Source of the DNA: Vicinamibacteraceae bacterium
Lineage (GTDB): Bacteria > Acidobacteriota > Vicinamibacteria > Marinacidobacterales > Marinacidobacteraceae
DNA length: 55,220 bases
NCBI GenBank assembly: GCA_012271265.1
Contig: JAAXGQ010000021.1
Coordinates: 34,246 to 89,465, forward strand
Direction of reading: 5' to 3'
The position numbers were made by a program, and so were the translations under genes. Shown piece after piece: positions 1 to 7,977 of the stretch (position 1 is the stretch's first letter; each line of letters opens with the position of its first letter). A model generated the notes under the pieces. That model had not been told where the DNA came from. It ran no database searches and saw only the letters and a list, made by a program, of their open reading frames with translations.

Positions 1-335
1 TCGCCGGCCTACGCCTCACCTTCGGTCCCTCGTGCAGTCGCCAGCCGACCGCGGCGCCCCATGGAGCGCCGGCGTCCTCGCCGGCCTGCGCCTCACCTTC
101 GGTCCCTCGTGCAGTCGCCTGCCGACCGCGGCGCCCCATGGAGCGCCGGCGTCCTCGCCGGCCTGCGCCACACCTTCACTCCCTCAGCCAGTCACCTGCC
201 GACCGCGCCGGCCCATGGAGCGCCGGCGTTCTCGCCGGCCCGCGCCGCACCTTCGCTCCCTCAGGCAGTCACCTGCCGACCGCGCCGGCCCATGGAGCGC
301 CGGCGTCCTCGCCGGCCCGCGCCGCACCTTCATGC
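1..335. repeat. Tandem 77-bp hairpin repeat array (array A)
   Basis: Four full units with an exact 77-bp period (ATG of the ATGGAGC motif at 61, 138, 215 and 292), plus the right arm of a fifth core at 2-8, so the array runs off the left edge. Each unit carries the hairpin core GCCGGCG-TCCT-CGCCGGC (68-85, 145-162, 222-239 with loop TTCT, 299-316) and a roughly 59-bp linker ending in CCGACCGCG. The frame reading Met-Glu-Arg-Arg-Arg stays open only because of base composition. I see no gene between here and the stop codon at 401. Confidence 0.9.
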
Positions 336-400
336 CGCGCAGGCCTGGTCGGCTCGACCCCGTATGCGACCCGATCGGATCGAATGCGGGGCGAACCGCC

Positions 401-1576
401 TCAGGCGGCCATCTTCTGGGCGTTGTCCAGAACCGCTGCGAACGCGGTCGCGGCCCGCTGCATCTCGTCCATGGTGCCGATGGAGATCCGGCAACGGGTC
501 CACAGTGGCGGGAATGGCCGGCCCACGCGCACACCTTCCTGGGCGCAGGCAGCCTGGAACTGCTCCACGGGCATCCCCACGTCGGTGAAGATGAAGTTCG
601 TCTGGGCGTCCGTGGCGTCGAGGCCCCGGTCGCGGAAGAACTTCAGGATGAAGCTGCGGGCCTCGTCGTTCCGCCTCTTTTCGTTGGGGAGGTAGTCCGG
701 ATCGGACTTGTCCCGCTCCAGCGCGGCGTTGGCGGCGACCAGCCCCGGGATGCTGACCGAGTTGCCCATGTGGAACTCACCCAGCTCGGCAACGGTGTCC
801 TCGTGCGCGATGGCGTAACCCACCCGCAGTCCGGCCATGCCGTACGCCTTGGAAAAGGTGCGGGCCACGATCAGACGTGGATTCCGGACCGCCATCGGGA
901 TCATCGTCTCGTGCCCGGGGGTCGTCACGTAGTCGATGTAGGCCTCGTCGATCAGGATTCGCAGGTCCCCGTTCACCGCAAGGGCGCGGTTCAGGAAGTC
1001 CTTGCCCTCGGCGGGATCGACCAGCGTAGCGACCGGATTGTTCGGGTTGCAGTAGAAGAGCATCCCGCTGCCCTTCACCGCGTGCAGCGTCTGATCGAGG
1101 TCCATCCTGAAGTCGGCGGTCAGCGGGACGGCCTTCGTCCGGTAGCCCATGAGCGCCGCGTAGCCGAAGCACTCCTCGTACGTCGGCAGCGAACCCACAA
1201 GGGCTTTCTCCCGGCTGGCGTACTGGTGGGTGCAGTCCACCAGGATCTGGGTGGAGCCGGCGCCGATCAGGACATTCTCCGGTTTGACGCCCCATTTCTC
1301 GGCGATCGCTTCCTGGAGCGGGCCGACGAACCGGAACGGATACCGGCCGGCGATCACGCCCTCCGGGCCGATGACGGAGTCGATGGCGTCCATGACCGCA
1401 TCGCCGGGGCCAAGGGAGTTCTCGTTGTTGGCGAGGTTGATGGCTTCTTCCGGAGCGATCCCCATCTCGCGGGCGAAGGCGAGCTGCTCGCGGAACCGGG
1501 TCCGCACCATGGTCGCGGCGTAGAGGCCGGCGGCGCCGGCGGATGCGTGACTCAGAAAACGACGGCGGGACAGCAT
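401..1576 (-). CDS. Tat-exported histidinol-phosphate aminotransferase-like PLP enzyme (copy 1)
   Basis: A 391-residue fold type I aminotransferase of the HisC-like class I/II family. The N-terminus MLSRRRFLSHASAG is a twin-arginine signal, so the folded holoenzyme is probably exported. Visible family motifs are NNENSLGP, CNPNNP, DEAYIDY and TFSKAYGMAGLRVGY, which contains the Schiff-base lysine. The start is ATG 1576, with AGGAGGT (1586-1592) about nine bases upstream; the open frame upstream of it is antisense to nothing useful and is ignored. It lies 74 bp downstream of a paralogue of similar length and organisation, so this is a tandem duplication. The substrate is unknown. A housekeeping histidine-biosynthesis role is unlikely because of the export signal and the absence of his genes nearby. 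Confidence 0.88.
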   Translation of the reverse strand: MLSRRRFLSHASAGAAGLYAATMVRTRFREQLAFAREMGIAPEEAINLANNENSLGPGDAVMDAIDSVIGPEGVIAGRYPFRFVGPLQEAIAEKWGVKPENVLIGAGSTQILVDCTHQYASREKALVGSLPTYEECFGYAALMGYRTKAVPLTADFRMDLDQTLHAVKGSGMLFYCNPNNPVATLVDPAEGKDFLNRALAVNGDLRILIDEAYIDYVTTPGHETMIPMAVRNPRLIVARTFSKAYGMAGLRVGYAIAHEDTVAELGEFHMGNSVSIPGLVAANAALERDKSDPDYLPNEKRRNDEARSFILKFFRDRGLDATDAQTNFIFTDVGMPVEQFQAACAQEGVRVGRPFPPLWTRCRISIGTMDEMQRAATAFAAVLDNAQKMAA

Positions 1577-1650
1577 GGGGTGAGTACCTCCTGTGCGCTG
1601 GGGGAGCGGGGCGGGAACCGGGCGGCCGGGACCGGGGAGAAAGGGCAGGG

Positions 1651-2850
1651 CTACTGCTGCTGGTTGTCGGTGGCGGCGAGTCCGAGGACCTCGGCGAAGA
1701 CGGCCGTGGCGCGCTGCATCTCGTCGAGAGTCCCGATCGAGATGCGGGCGTGGGTCTTCTCGTAGGGCGGGAAGTCCCGTCCCACGAAGATGCCCCGTTC
1801 GGCGCAGGCGGCCCGGAACTCGGCAGCCGGCCGGCCGATGTTGACGAACACGAAGTTCGTCTCGCTCGGGACCGGATCCAGACCGTGATTCGAGAAGAAG
1901 TCCAGCGTGTACCGGCGCGCCGCCTCGTTTCGCTTGACCTCGTTCCGGATGTACTCCGGATCCTCGAGGGAACCCATGGCCGCGGCGATGGAGAGGATCG
2001 AGGTGCCGAACGTGAGCTGCAGCGGGGCCAGCCTGGCGATCGTGTCCGCCTGTCCGAACGCGTAGCCGACGCGGAGTCCGGCCATTCCGAAGGCCTTCGA
2101 GAAGGTGCGGCCCACGAAGACATCGCGGTGTCTCATGGCGAGTTCGGCGCCGGTGTCGAAGGATGGGTGGGTCACGTAGTCGTAGTACGCCTCGTCGAGC
2201 AGGATCGCGGTGTAGGGCGACTCCTTCTTGACGAACTTCACGAAGTCGGTCACGTCGGCCAGCGAGTGCACCGTGCCCGTCGGGTTGTTCGGATTGCAGA
2301 GGAACACCAGGCCGGCCCCGATCGACGCGCCGGCCATCTTCTCGAGGTCGAGGGAAAGGCCGCCGGTCATCGGAATCGCCTTGACCGGAGCGCCGAAGTA
2401 CTCGGCTGTCCGGATCGGATTCTCGTACGAGCATTCGCCGGTGACCAGGGCGCGGTCGGGACCGGTGTAGACACGGACCGCGTTCCGCAGGATCTCCGAA
2501 GAGCCTGGGGCGAGGACGACATTCGCAGCCTTGCCGCCGTACATCTCGCCGATCCTCTGGCGGAGGTCGGTACCGCTGATCCGCGCGTTCATCGGGTAGC
2601 GCATGATCGACCCGTACTCGCCCCGGAGCGCTGCGACGGCAGCCGGGCCGGGCCCGAGCGGATTCTCGTTGCTGCTGATCCTCACCTCGTCCGTTGCCGG
2701 GGGCGGGATGAAGGCCGGAGCGCCCCGGAAGCCGTTCTCGGCTTCCCAGGCCTCCCGCCCTCGGGCGCTGATCGCGTGAAGCGCCGCTGCATTCGTGGCG
2801 TTCCCGCCGGCGGCCGCAAGGCTGAGAAAACTGCGACGTTTCGTCTTCAT
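1651..2850 (-). CDS. Tat-exported histidinol-phosphate aminotransferase-like PLP enzyme (copy 2)
   Basis: A 399-residue paralogue of the downstream gene. The N-terminus MKTKRRSFLSLAAAGG is a twin-arginine signal. Shared motifs are SSNENPLGPG, FLCNPNNPTG, DEAYYDYV and TFSKAFGMAGLRVGY with the PLP lysine. The C-terminal RISIGTLDEMQRA block is nearly identical in copy 1 (RISIGTMDEMQRA). ATG 2850 is preceded by GGAG at a normal distance. The gene order DUF2911, copy 2, copy 1 with short gaps suggests one transcript. By family the reaction is amino-group transfer between an amino acid or histidinol-phosphate-like donor and a 2-oxo acid. The exported location makes a catabolic or envelope role more likely, but this is inference. 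Confidence 0.88.
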   Translation of the reverse strand: MKTKRRSFLSLAAAGGNATNAAALHAISARGREAWEAENGFRGAPAFIPPPATDEVRISSNENPLGPGPAAVAALRGEYGSIMRYPMNARISGTDLRQRIGEMYGGKAANVVLAPGSSEILRNAVRVYTGPDRALVTGECSYENPIRTAEYFGAPVKAIPMTGGLSLDLEKMAGASIGAGLVFLCNPNNPTGTVHSLADVTDFVKFVKKESPYTAILLDEAYYDYVTHPSFDTGAELAMRHRDVFVGRTFSKAFGMAGLRVGYAFGQADTIARLAPLQLTFGTSILSIAAAMGSLEDPEYIRNEVKRNEAARRYTLDFFSNHGLDPVPSETNFVFVNIGRPAAEFRAACAERGIFVGRDFPPYEKTHARISIGTLDEMQRATAVFAEVLGLAATDNQQQ

Positions 2851-2980
2851 TGGTTTCTCCGGGGTGGCCGGGTCGGGGTCAGACCCGACTCGGGGATCAG
2901 GGCGCGACGCACGTCGTCGCGGGCCGGCTGAGAGAGCATACCGAACGGATGCCGGGCGGAAACGGAGGGAAGGGAGCGGG

Positions 2981-3490
2981 TCAGTGGACCATCAGATCGG
3001 CCACGAGCGCCATGTCGCCCCAGTGCATCTTCATGGCGCCGTTCATCCCGTCCGCCATGAGTGTGATGGTGAACATCTCGGTGCTCTCGGCCGCCTTCTC
3101 GACCCGAAGCGGAGTCGACAGGATGTCCTTCTCCGGGTCGCGCGCGAGCCCCGATTGCCCGGTCTCGCTGTTCACCAGCAGGTTCCAGCCGTCCTCCGTC
3201 TTCTCCGCGAAGAGGCTGTACGAGCCGGCGGGGATCATCTCGGCGCCGAACATCAGCGAGCCCTCGCTGACGATCGTTGTGGCGTTCTCGGAGCCGAGGC
3301 GCCAGACCATCCCGGGGGTGATCTGGGAGAGCATGTCCCGGCCGTTCAGGCTCGGGCGCCCGTAGTCCACGGTGACGGCCTTGCCGGCGAAGTCGGCCTC
3401 GACCTTTCCACGCGGGTTGTGGGCCAGGGCCAACGTTGCCGTCAGCCCGACGGCAGAAACCACAGCGAGCGATGCGCGCAGCCTGACCAT
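2981..3490 (-). CDS. DUF2911 domain secreted protein
   Basis: A 169-residue protein with a Sec signal peptide (MVRLRASLAVVSAVG, cleavage near ALAHN), followed by a DUF2911 domain. Recognisable family blocks are VTVDYGRPSLNGRDM, VWRLGSENATTI, IPAGSYSLFAEK and the C-terminal MHWGDMALV. The function is unknown; the family is common in Acidobacteriota and Bacteroidota. The start is ATG 3490. A TTG five codons upstream lies inside the ribosome-binding site GGAGGT, which sits seven bases before the ATG, so the longer form is rejected. A TAAAAT box on the minus strand (3520-3515) is a plausible -10 element. It is the first gene of a probable operon with the two aminotransferases. Confidence 0.85.
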   Translation of the reverse strand: MVRLRASLAVVSAVGLTATLALAHNPRGKVEADFAGKAVTVDYGRPSLNGRDMLSQITPGMVWRLGSENATTIVSEGSLMFGAEMIPAGSYSLFAEKTEDGWNLLVNSETGQSGLARDPEKDILSTPLRVEKAAESTEMFTITLMADGMNGAMKMHWGDMALVADLMVH

Positions 3491-3617
3491 GTTGGTGACC
3501 TCCAAGTAGCGGCAATTTTAGCCGTCGGCGCGGGCCGGGCCGGGACCTGACCTGCGCGCCGGGGCTGCTAGGCTCCATGCCGAACGCCTTCCACGCCGAG
3601 GGCGGGAGGCCGCGACC

Positions 3618-5762
3618 ATGCCCTGTCGTTCCCCTGATCGCCGGTTTCTCTCCCGGTTTTTCCCGGCGCTGGCCGCCACGGCGCTCCTCGTCACCTCTTC
3701 CGCGGCGGACGATCGGGTGGACCGGCTCCCGGAAGAGCATCGGGTGTGGCTCGAAGAGGAAGTCGTCTACATCGTCACGCCGACCGAGCGGGACGTCTTT
3801 CTGGACCTCCAGGGTTTCGAAGAGCGGGAGCATTTCATCGAAGCCTTCTGGCTGCGGCGGGATCCGATCCCGGCCACCCCGGAGAACGAGTTCCGGACGG
3901 AGCACTACGAGCGCCTGGACTACGCGACCCGCTTCCTCGGGCGCGATGCGCCGAGGCCCGGCTGGCAGACGGACCGGGGCCGGTACTGGATCATCCTGGG
4001 GCCGCCCCGCACGCGGGAACAGTTCGACGGCCGGAACGAGATCGTGAGCGCCGATCTGTGGATCTACCAGGGCGATACCACGGTGGGCCTGCCGCCGCGC
4101 TTCAACCTTCTGTTCTTCAAGAAGGAAGACATCGGCGAGTACGAGCTCTACCACCCCTGGGCCGACGGGCCCGACGCGCTCGTCCGCCGCGGCGAGCTGC
4201 TCCGCACGAACCAGAACCTCGCAGTGGATGTCCTCGAGATGGTCTCCATGGATCTTGCCCGGGCCAGCCTCGTGGTGGATCTCACGGACCCCCACGCCGA
4301 CTTCCTGAGCGCCACGAACACGATCGCCCCGGCGCTGCTCACGGTGCGTCCCTCGATGAGCGTTGACAAGAACTTCATCGACATCCTGGAGTCCCCCTAC
4401 CGGATGGTCGACATGGACGAGATCGAGGGATACCTCCGTCACGGGGACCGGGTCTCGGCCGAGTACTCCTTTCGCTTTGTCAAGAGCCAGAGCGACTTCC
4501 GCGTCCTCGTCGGCCCCCGGAACACCCCCTTCATCCACTACAGCCTGCTGCTGGCGCCCGAGGACTTCACCCTCGAGCGGGACGAGCGGGAGCCCGTCTT
4601 CCGCACGACGGTGGACGTGGACCTGGAACTTCGGACCGCGGCCGGGCAACTCGTGGCGATGCAGCAGAACGCTCCCTTCATCGAGCTCACCGAGAGCCAG
4701 CACCTCGCCGCCGGTGACAGCCCGTTCGCCTACCGCGACAACCTGCCGGTGATTCCGGGGGACTACGAGGTCAGCGTCATCCTTCGGAACCGCGCGACGC
4801 AGCAGTACACGGTGGCCACTGCGCCCATCCACGTGCCCGGCACCGGAGCCGGCGCCGTAGGGCTCTCCGACCTGATCCTCGCCTACCGGCGCGACCAGGC
4901 GCAGGACCTGGCGTCGGTGATGCCGCACGGCACCTTCCAGTTCGGAGCGACGATCCTCGAACCGTCGATCGGCGGCGTCTTCACCGCTTCGGACACCGCC
5001 CACGTCGCGGTCCAGCCGCTGAACGCCAAGCCGGCGCACCGCGTCCGGTTCCGAATCCTGCCGGACGGCGCCGCGAGCTCGGCTGTTCCGATTGCGGAGG
5101 CAGTCCGGCCCGCCGGTCGGGCCTCGGACCCCCCGATCGAGGCGTTCCCGCTGATGGGCGTCGCGGCCGGCCGCTACGAAGTGATCGCCGAGCTCCTTGA
5201 TGAAGAGGACGCGGTGATCGCGAGCCGGTCGGCGCCGCTCACCGTGTCGCCCCGCTCGGCCGTGGCCCGCCCGGTCTTCATCGTCCGGCGGTCCTTTTCG
5301 GCGCACACTCCGGGCCTTCTGGGCCTGGCGCTCGGCGAGCAGTTCATGGCCCACGGCCGCATCCGCGAAGCCACGATCGCGCTCCGCGAGGCCGCTGCGA
5401 ATCCGGACCTGCCGATGGCCCGGTGGAAGCTGGCGAGCGCTCTCCTCTTCACCCGTGACGCGGACGAAGCCCTGGACCTCCTGCTTCCCCTCGAGGCCGA
5501 GTACACGAACCAGATCGATGTTGCGGAGGGCGTCGGGTTTGCGTACTACATTCGGGGGGAGTGCGTCGAGGCGTTGCCCCGACTCGAGCACGCGATGACC
5601 CTGCGGGCGCCGGATCCATCTCTGCTGAACGCGCTCGGTGACTGTCACGAGCAGACGGGCGACGCGGACCGCGCCCGCGAGCTCTTCGAGCGTTCGCTCG
5701 AGCTCGATCCCGGCCAGCAGGGCGTGCGCGCCCGTCTCAGCGCCTCAGGCGCGCCCCGCTGA
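3618..5762 (+). CDS. GWxTD domain and TPR-containing secreted protein
   Basis: A 714-residue protein with a signal peptide ending near SSAADD. A GWxTD domain follows: FWLRRDPIPATPENEFR, then PGWQTDRGRYWIILGPP, the name-giving motif. A long beta-rich middle region has no recognised domain. The last roughly 150 residues form TPR-like helices (LASALLFTRDADEALDLL; LLNALGDCHEQTGDADRA; ARELFERSLELDPGQ). The family is characteristic of Acidobacteriota and has no established function; a periplasmic scaffold is a reasonable guess. The stop codon overlaps a CTG in the murB frame (CTGA, 5759-5762), suggesting translational coupling to cell-wall genes. The upstream gap 3491-3617 is a divergent promoter region shared with the DUF2911 gene. 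Confidence 0.85.
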   Translation: MPCRSPDRRFLSRFFPALAATALLVTSSAADDRVDRLPEEHRVWLEEEVVYIVTPTERDVFLDLQGFEEREHFIEAFWLRRDPIPATPENEFRTEHYERLDYATRFLGRDAPRPGWQTDRGRYWIILGPPRTREQFDGRNEIVSADLWIYQGDTTVGLPPRFNLLFFKKEDIGEYELYHPWADGPDALVRRGELLRTNQNLAVDVLEMVSMDLARASLVVDLTDPHADFLSATNTIAPALLTVRPSMSVDKNFIDILESPYRMVDMDEIEGYLRHGDRVSAEYSFRFVKSQSDFRVLVGPRNTPFIHYSLLLAPEDFTLERDEREPVFRTTVDVDLELRTAAGQLVAMQQNAPFIELTESQHLAAGDSPFAYRDNLPVIPGDYEVSVILRNRATQQYTVATAPIHVPGTGAGAVGLSDLILAYRRDQAQDLASVMPHGTFQFGATILEPSIGGVFTASDTAHVAVQPLNAKPAHRVRFRILPDGAASSAVPIAEAVRPAGRASDPPIEAFPLMGVAAGRYEVIAELLDEEDAVIASRSAPLTVSPRSAVARPVFIVRRSFSAHTPGLLGLALGEQFMAHGRIREATIALREAAANPDLPMARWKLASALLFTRDADEALDLLLPLEAEYTNQIDVAEGVGFAYYIRGECVEALPRLEHAMTLRAPDPSLLNALGDCHEQTGDADRARELFERSLELDPGQQGVRARLSASGAPR

Positions 5763-6682
5763 CCCGCCGCTCTTCTGGCCGTTCCCGGGAGTTCGCCTCC
5801 CGGCTTGGCCCTGGACGGGTCGTTCGGCAGCGGCCACTGGCGCCGCTCACCACCCTGCGCGTGGGGGGTCGGGCCGCCTGGTTCGCCGAAGTACGGGGGG
5901 AGAAGGAGATGCGGGCCGCGCTCGAAGCCGCTACCGCGGTCGAACTTCCGGTCACGCTCCTTGGCGGGGGATCGAACGTGCTGGTGGCGGACCGGGGCGT
6001 TCCCGGGCTCGTCGTGCGCACGCGAGGCGGCCGGGCCCGCCCGATCCGCCCCGGCATCGTGCGGGCCGAGGCCGGGATGACTCTCAACGGGCTGATCCGG
6101 TGGACGATCCACCGGGGCCTGTCCGGGCTCGAGGCGTGGGCCGGCACGCCCGGAACCGTGGGAGGCGCGATCCGGGGGAACGCCCACTTCGGCGGCCGCG
6201 AGATCGGGGAGCAGGTCGAGGCGGTCCGCATCTTCGAGGACGGAGGGAAGGTGACCACCGTGCCCGGACTTCCCCGATCGTCCCGCCCGGTGGTGCTTTC
6301 GGCAGATTTCCGCGTGGGACAGGGGGCGCCGGAGGCGCTCCGCCGGCGGGCCCGGAGGTCGCTGGCTTTTCGCAAGCGGACACAGCCGCTGGCTCGACCG
6401 AGCGCCGGGTGCGCCTTCCGAAATCCGGATCCGGCCGCGCCGCCGCTTCCGGCCGGCGTGCCCCGCGCCGCCGGAGCGCTGCTTGATCGGGCGGGCCTGA
6501 AGGGCCGTTCGGTCGGCGGGGCCCGGGTCTCCGGGGTCCATGCCAACTTCTTCGTGACCGGGGCGGGCGCGACCGCCGCCGATGTCCGGCGTCTGATGGA
6601 GATGTGCCGGGAGATCGTGCGCAACCGCTTCGGGGTGCGCCTCGAGCCGGAGATCGTCTTCCTCGGAGACTTCGCTCGATGA
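5759..6682 (+). CDS. murB: UDP-N-acetylenolpyruvoylglucosamine reductase
   Basis: MurB reduces UDP-GlcNAc-enolpyruvate to UDP-MurNAc using FAD and NADPH in the cytoplasm. The FAD-binding block TTLRVGGRAAWF, LGGGSNVLV, AGTPGTVGGAIRGN, the proton-donor region SAGCAFRNP (Cys near residue 218 in the usual Ser/Cys position), ANFFV and the terminal EPEIVFLG are all present. The first ATG/GTG/TTG in frame is GTG 5861, which would cut off APLTTLR, the normal start of the FAD domain. The frame is open upstream to CTG 5759, overlapping the previous stop as CTGA. This gives a normal 307-residue protein with the expected N-terminal helix (RLGPGRVVRQRPLAPLTTL). CTG 5837 is an alternative. It overlaps murA by ATGA. 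Confidence 0.88.
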   Translation: MTRRSSGRSREFASRLGPGRVVRQRPLAPLTTLRVGGRAAWFAEVRGEKEMRAALEAATAVELPVTLLGGGSNVLVADRGVPGLVVRTRGGRARPIRPGIVRAEAGMTLNGLIRWTIHRGLSGLEAWAGTPGTVGGAIRGNAHFGGREIGEQVEAVRIFEDGGKVTTVPGLPRSSRPVVLSADFRVGQGAPEALRRRARRSLAFRKRTQPLARPSAGCAFRNPDPAAPPLPAGVPRAAGALLDRAGLKGRSVGGARVSGVHANFFVTGAGATAADVRRLMEMCREIVRNRFGVRLEPEIVFLGDFAR

Positions 6683-7971
6683 GCCCGCCGGCCCGATCCA
6701 CCACTCTTCTGGTCGAGGGAGGCCGCCGGCTGGAGGGGAGAGTCCGGGTCGAGGGAAACAAGAACGCCGCCTTGCCCCTTCTTGCCGCCGCGCTCCTGAC
6801 CGACCAGTGGTGCGAACTGGACAACGTGCCAGCGATCCGCGACGTCACCGCGATGGGCGAGGTTCTCACCGGGCTGGGCGCCGAGGTGGAGGGGCTCGGC
6901 GGGGCCCGGGTGCGCATTCGGGCGGCGGACCTTCGGAGCGACGAGCCGGATCCCGACCAGGTGGCGCGGCTTCGCGGCTCGGTCCTGCTGGCCGCGCCGC
7001 TCCTGGTCCGGCGCGGCCGGGTGCGCCTGGCGGAATCCGGGGGGGACTTCCCGAACCGCCGCAGTTTCGCGGTGCACCTCGCGGCGCTCGAGGCGATGGG
7101 CGTCCGCGAGCTGCCCGGGCGCGAGCGGATCCTGGAGGCTCCGACGGAAGGGCTCCGCGCCGCCTCCATCTACCTGGAGGAGGCTTCGGTGACCGGGACG
7201 GAGACCGCAGTGATCGCCGCGGTCGGCGCGCGGGGGGTCACCGAAATTCGTCATGCGGCCTGCGAGCCGCACGTCGTGCAGCTCTGCGATTTCCTGAGCC
7301 GGATGGGCGTCGGCATCGAAGGCGCCGGCACCCCGACCATCCGCGTCCATGGGAACCCGAGCCCGGGCGGGGCGTCACTCCGCCTCGCGGGGGACTTCGT
7401 GGAAGCCGGAAGCTGGGCGGTGATCGCGGCGCTGAACGGGGGCGCCGTGGACATCCGGGGGGCGCGCCCGACCGATCTGGAACCAATCACCACGATTCTG
7501 GCCCGGCTCGGGGTGTGTCTCAGGATGGATGACCGGAGCCTCCGCGTGGAGTCTTCCCCCCTCACGGCGATCCGCAAGGTGGCGACGGCCCCATGGCCGG
7601 GATTCCCGAGCGACATGGTGAGCCTCGTGACGGTCCTCGCGGCGTCGGCGTCGGGAGCCACGCTGATCCACGACTGGATGTACGAGCTGCGGCTGTTCGC
7701 CCTGGAGCAACTGAGCAGCATGGGAGCGAACCTGTTCCTCTGCGATCCGCACCGGGTAATCGTCTCCGGGCCGGCCCCCCTGCGGGGCGGGAACCTCGAC
7801 GCCCGCGACATCCGCTCCGGCATGGCGCTGATCGCTGCCGCGCTGACCGCCCGAGGGGTGAGCCGGGTTTCGCCGCTCGAAGTGGTGCAGCGTGGCTACG
7901 CGCGTCTGCCGGAGAAGCTCCAGGCGCTGGGAGCCGCCGTCGAGTTGGCCGCGCCGGCGGAAGCAGGCTGA
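6679..7971 (+). CDS. murA: UDP-N-acetylglucosamine 1-carboxyvinyltransferase
   Basis: MurA, 430 residues, transfers enolpyruvate from PEP to UDP-GlcNAc, the first committed step of peptidoglycan synthesis. Evidence: the Lys/Asn pair in VEGNKNAALPLLAAAL, LRGSVLLAAPLL, the domain repeat ASVTGTETAVIAA, CEPHVVQLCDFLSRMG, and GFPSDM carrying the catalytic Asp equivalent to E. coli Asp305. The loop that normally reads PGGCAIGxRP reads SGGDFPNRRS, so an Asp (residue about 123) sits at the position of the fosfomycin-alkylated Cys115. ATG 6679 overlaps the murB stop as ATGA, so murB and murA are co-translated. The product is expected to be the functional enzyme because the rest of the scaffold is intact. 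Confidence 0.9.
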   Translation: MSPPARSTTLLVEGGRRLEGRVRVEGNKNAALPLLAAALLTDQWCELDNVPAIRDVTAMGEVLTGLGAEVEGLGGARVRIRAADLRSDEPDPDQVARLRGSVLLAAPLLVRRGRVRLAESGGDFPNRRSFAVHLAALEAMGVRELPGRERILEAPTEGLRAASIYLEEASVTGTETAVIAAVGARGVTEIRHAACEPHVVQLCDFLSRMGVGIEGAGTPTIRVHGNPSPGGASLRLAGDFVEAGSWAVIAALNGGAVDIRGARPTDLEPITTILARLGVCLRMDDRSLRVESSPLTAIRKVATAPWPGFPSDMVSLVTVLAASASGATLIHDWMYELRLFALEQLSSMGANLFLCDPHRVIVSGPAPLRGGNLDARDIRSGMALIAAALTARGVSRVSPLEVVQRGYARLPEKLQALGAAVELAAPAEAG

Positions 7972-7977
7972 GCAGCC

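Noticed and set aside
401-1576. Assignment of the first aminotransferase as the housekeeping HisC of histidine biosynthesis
   Set aside because: It carries a Tat signal, is duplicated in tandem and has no his genes nearby.
2847-5648. A 933-codon open frame on the minus strand opposite the GWxTD gene
   Set aside because: High-GC antisense frame without domains or a hydrophobic pattern; the plus-strand protein has clear motifs and a signal peptide.
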